Assembly: GCA_035307785.1 (NCBI GenBank)
Contig: DATGHS010000554.1
Location: forward strand, 1 to 6,620
From: DATGHS01 sp035307785
GTDB lineage: Bacteria > Planctomycetota > Planctomycetia > Gemmatales > Gemmataceae
Length of the DNA stretch: 6,620 nt
Reading direction: 5' to 3'
The notes under the pieces are model-generated. The model was given only the letters and a program-made list of their open reading frames with translations, made no database searches and was not told the origin of the DNA. This document shows, piece after piece, positions 5,288 to 6,620 of the stretch. Position numbers and translations under genes: made by a program. Positions within the stretch are counted from its first letter, which is position 1, and each line of letters starts with the position of its first letter.

Positions 5288-5347
5288 GTTCGCCGTAGGA
5301 AACGCTCCTGCCCCCTGAACGGGAATTCGGGGTCTAGCCCGTATCGG

Positions 5348-5375
5348 TTGGCAAGCCGGCGAGGGAATGTATAAT
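5348..5375 (+). promoter_or_regulatory. Promoter upstream of the RNA-like module and fur-like gene
   Basis: TTGGCA (5348-5353) and TATAAT (5370-5375) are spaced by 16 nt. The -10 is perfect and the -35 matches TTGACA at five of six positions, the best promoter match I find in the window. Transcription should start near 5382. Confidence 0.65.
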
Positions 5376-5381
5376 AAGTGA

Positions 5382-5466
5382 AAGAACGAGTCTGAATCCG
5401 GGCCTATTTCCGTCTGGAAATAACAGGATTGGGGCCGGGGAGGTCAAACTCTCCGGCCCTTATTAT
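5382..5466 (+). ncRNA. Candidate small RNA or structured fur leader
   Basis: The predicted transcript from the 5348-5375 promoter folds into two stem-loops. The first has outer stem AATCC (5395-5399) with GGATT (5426-5430) and inner stem TATTTCC (5405-5411) with GGAAATA (5416-5422), loop GTCT. The second is the terminator-like hairpin at 5432-5459. About 85 nt would be made if the hairpin ends transcription. The segment GGGCC at 5400-5404 duplicates the 5' arm of the second hairpin (5432-5436) and could pair instead with its 3' arm (GGCCC, 5455-5459). That would give an alternative fold without the terminator. I match it to no known RNA family. Confidence 0.35.
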
Positions 5467-5473
5467 TTGTTTT
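5432..5473 (+). terminator. Terminator-like hairpin with T-rich tail before the fur-like gene
   Basis: GGGCCGGGGAG (5432-5442) pairs with CTCTCCGGCCC (5449-5459), 11 bp with one G-U pair and a 6-nt loop. It is followed at once by a T-rich tail (TTATTATTTGTTTT, 5460-5473). It lies between the promoter at 5348-5375 and the fur-like start at 5497. It therefore either ends a short RNA or attenuates the regulator's own mRNA. Confidence 0.6.
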
Positions 5474-5496
5474 CCTCTCGTCCGCAGGAGCCAGCC

Positions 5497-5985
5497 GTGT
5501 CGCTACCGGCCGTGCCTGTCTCGCAATCACCCGAAGACAAATTCCGCGAATACTTAAACACGCGCTCGAAGCCGCAACGTTTTACCGATCAGCAACGCGA
5601 CCTCATCCGCTACATCTTTTCGCAGCACGAACATTTCGATGCCGACCAACTGGTGGATGACGTGAAGCGCGCCGGACTCGGCATCAGCCGGGCGACTATC
5701 TACCGCATGCTGACAAAGCTAGTGGATGCCGGGCTCCTGCGCCGAATTGAAGTCGGCACGCGCACAGTGTACGAGCACGACTACGGCTACCCGCAACATG
5801 AGCACCTGGTTTGCGAGAATTGCAAGAAGATGATCGAGTTTCAGCACGACGGCATCGAAGCCGCGATTCAGGAGATTTGCGCGCAGCACGGCTTCCAGGG
5901 CGTTGGGTACACGCTGGTGGTGCGCGGCATGTGCGCCGAGTGCAATCGGGCGCGAGTGACGAAGCGGCGGCTGGATTTGATATGA
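5497..5985 (+). CDS. Fur-family metal-responsive transcriptional regulator
   Basis: This 162-residue Fur/Zur/PerR-type DNA-binding repressor belongs in the cytoplasm. A winged helix spans roughly residues 25-90, with the recognition helix in GISRATIYRMLTKLVDAGLL (62-81). The C-terminal dimerisation domain carries HEHLVCENC (101-109) and CAEC (146-149), so all four structural-zinc cysteines are present. Aligned from memory to E. coli Fur, the sensing-site ligands His33, Glu81, His88, His90 and Glu101 appear kept as His46, Glu93, His101, His103 and Glu114. The positions of His87 and His125 are instead Gln100 and Tyr138. Iron, zinc or peroxide specificity cannot be decided. The start is the GTG at 5497, with AGGAG (5486-5490) 6 nt upstream. 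An in-frame TTG at 5467 lies in the terminator tail and is unlikely. It converges on the next gene with a 10-nt gap. Confidence 0.92.
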   Translation: MSLPAVPVSQSPEDKFREYLNTRSKPQRFTDQQRDLIRYIFSQHEHFDADQLVDDVKRAGLGISRATIYRMLTKLVDAGLLRRIEVGTRTVYEHDYGYPQHEHLVCENCKKMIEFQHDGIEAAIQEICAQHGFQGVGYTLVVRGMCAECNRARVTKRRLDLI

Positions 5986-5995
5986 TCGAATTCTG

Positions 5996-6580
5996 CTATT
6001 GCACTGTGACTTTGTGGCGCACGAGCCGGAAGTCGACATCTTCCTCTTCCCTGCCTGGTTGCCGAAGCGTTTCAGGTAACTTCCAGCGCCGAGTCACTCT
6101 CACCGCACCAGGCCCGGGCGGTGCCAGCCCATAAAGCTCGTGAAAGTTGATCCGGTAGACCTCGCGGCCCTCCAGCAAGAATCGGCAAACGAACAGCGGT
6201 GGTAGTCGATTGCCCATCGGGATAAGAAAAAACAAGTCCCATTCATCGGCGCCGAATTCCAAACCGTGGCCGACGTGATGAAATACCATCACGCCTTTTT
6301 CATTCGATCGCGGTGCGTGGCCTTGCTCAAAATCAGTCACCGGATAGATGTAATCAACCTCGCCGAGCCGACTCTCGACTCGAAGTTCGACACCTGGTAT
6401 CGGTTTTCCATTGGAATCGAGAAAAGTTAGTTCGAATTCGGCATTGGGAAAGCCGCCCTCGGCCCTGCTGTGAAACAAAGCAGAAACGAACCCTATAAGA
6501 CAAGCCGCAACTGTTAAAGCGAGCAGGCACCATGCTTGCCACCCGAGCCGGCGCCGACGTAACCAAAGGGCGCACGCCAT
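5996..6580 (-). CDS. Membrane-anchored protein of unknown function, probably 5'-partial
   Basis: I recognise no named family. From the ATG at 6580 the product has 194 residues. They comprise a basic stretch RRRR (8-11), a hydrophobic helix at about 13-35 and then a soluble, presumably exported, domain. Residues 49-100 (FELTFLDSNGKPIPGVELRV ... NEKGVMVFHH) resemble a carboxypeptidase-regulatory-like or other beta-sandwich domain, in which a D-NGKP-PG turn is followed by a later NEKGV strand. The frame stays open from 6580 to the window edge and encodes more hydrophobic residues (GFPVFALSGIG) before the ATG, with no ATG, GTG or TTG in that stretch. No good ribosome binding site precedes 6580. 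The true start is therefore probably outside the window and the protein may have two membrane helices with RRRR in the loop. It is convergent with the fur-like gene. Confidence 0.7.
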   Translation of the reverse strand: MACALWLRRRRLGWQAWCLLALTVAACLIGFVSALFHSRAEGGFPNAEFELTFLDSNGKPIPGVELRVESRLGEVDYIYPVTDFEQGHAPRSNEKGVMVFHHVGHGLEFGADEWDLFFLIPMGNRLPPLFVCRFLLEGREVYRINFHELYGLAPPGPGAVRVTRRWKLPETLRQPGREEEDVDFRLVRHKVTVQ

Positions 6581-6620
6581 GCCAATTCCACTTAAGGCAA
6601 AGACAGGGAAGCCGATTTCA

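Noticed and set aside
5311..5341. Hairpin after the FlgM-like gene (CCCC...GGGG at 5312-5332) as a terminator
   Set aside because: The stem has a bulge, competes with an alternative CGGG/CCCG pairing, and has no T-run. Too weak to annotate.
5467..5496. TTG start at 5467 for the fur-like gene
   Set aside because: It lies in the T-rich tail of the terminator-like hairpin with no suitable ribosome binding site. GTG 5497 has AGGAG 6 nt upstream.

Overview
The window carries eight protein-coding genes, most of them chromosomal housekeeping functions, plus one probable gene remnant at the left edge. GC content is moderately high. A planctomycete (Planctomycetota) is the best guess. The reasons are a small signal-peptide protein of a type I recall only from that phylum, a short FlgM-like protein outside any flagellar operon, an RsbW-like ATPase of the type common there, and many short palindromic elements between loosely packed genes. 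This assignment rests on recognition, not on a search.

Left part (1-2160). A C-terminal fragment of a probable nucleotidyltransferase-like protein (+ strand, ending 335) converges, with a 9-nt gap, on aroC (chorismate synthase, - strand, 345-1448). Upstream of aroC is a 240-nt spacer. It holds two GCAA-loop hairpins in inverted orientation, bracketed by 21-nt inverted repeats, which together look like a 157-bp miniature element. Next comes a 155-residue secreted protein (1691-2158) whose stop codon abuts a perfect 26-bp inverted repeat.

Middle part (2233-4650). Three co-directional genes follow: a low-specificity L-threonine aldolase (ltaE), endonuclease V (nfi, 30 nt downstream, possibly co-transcribed) and an anti-sigma-type HATPase. 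Different large palindromes sit after nfi and after the HATPase gene.

Right part (4650-6620). A non-coding stretch with two adjacent hairpins leads to a promoter-like site and a structured leader for an 80-residue protein with a FlgM C-terminal domain. Then comes a compact promoter, stem-loop and terminator-like hairpin module directly upstream of a Fur-family regulator gene that starts at GTG. A membrane-anchored protein of unknown function lies convergent on the fur-like gene, and its reading frame is still open at the right edge.

The protein genes do not form one pathway. I see no convincing new multi-gene system. The least explained parts are the RNA-like module at 5348-5470 and the varied intergenic palindromes. 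Two genes encode anti-sigma-type proteins (HATPase and FlgM-like) and one a metal-responsive repressor, so the right half leans towards regulation.
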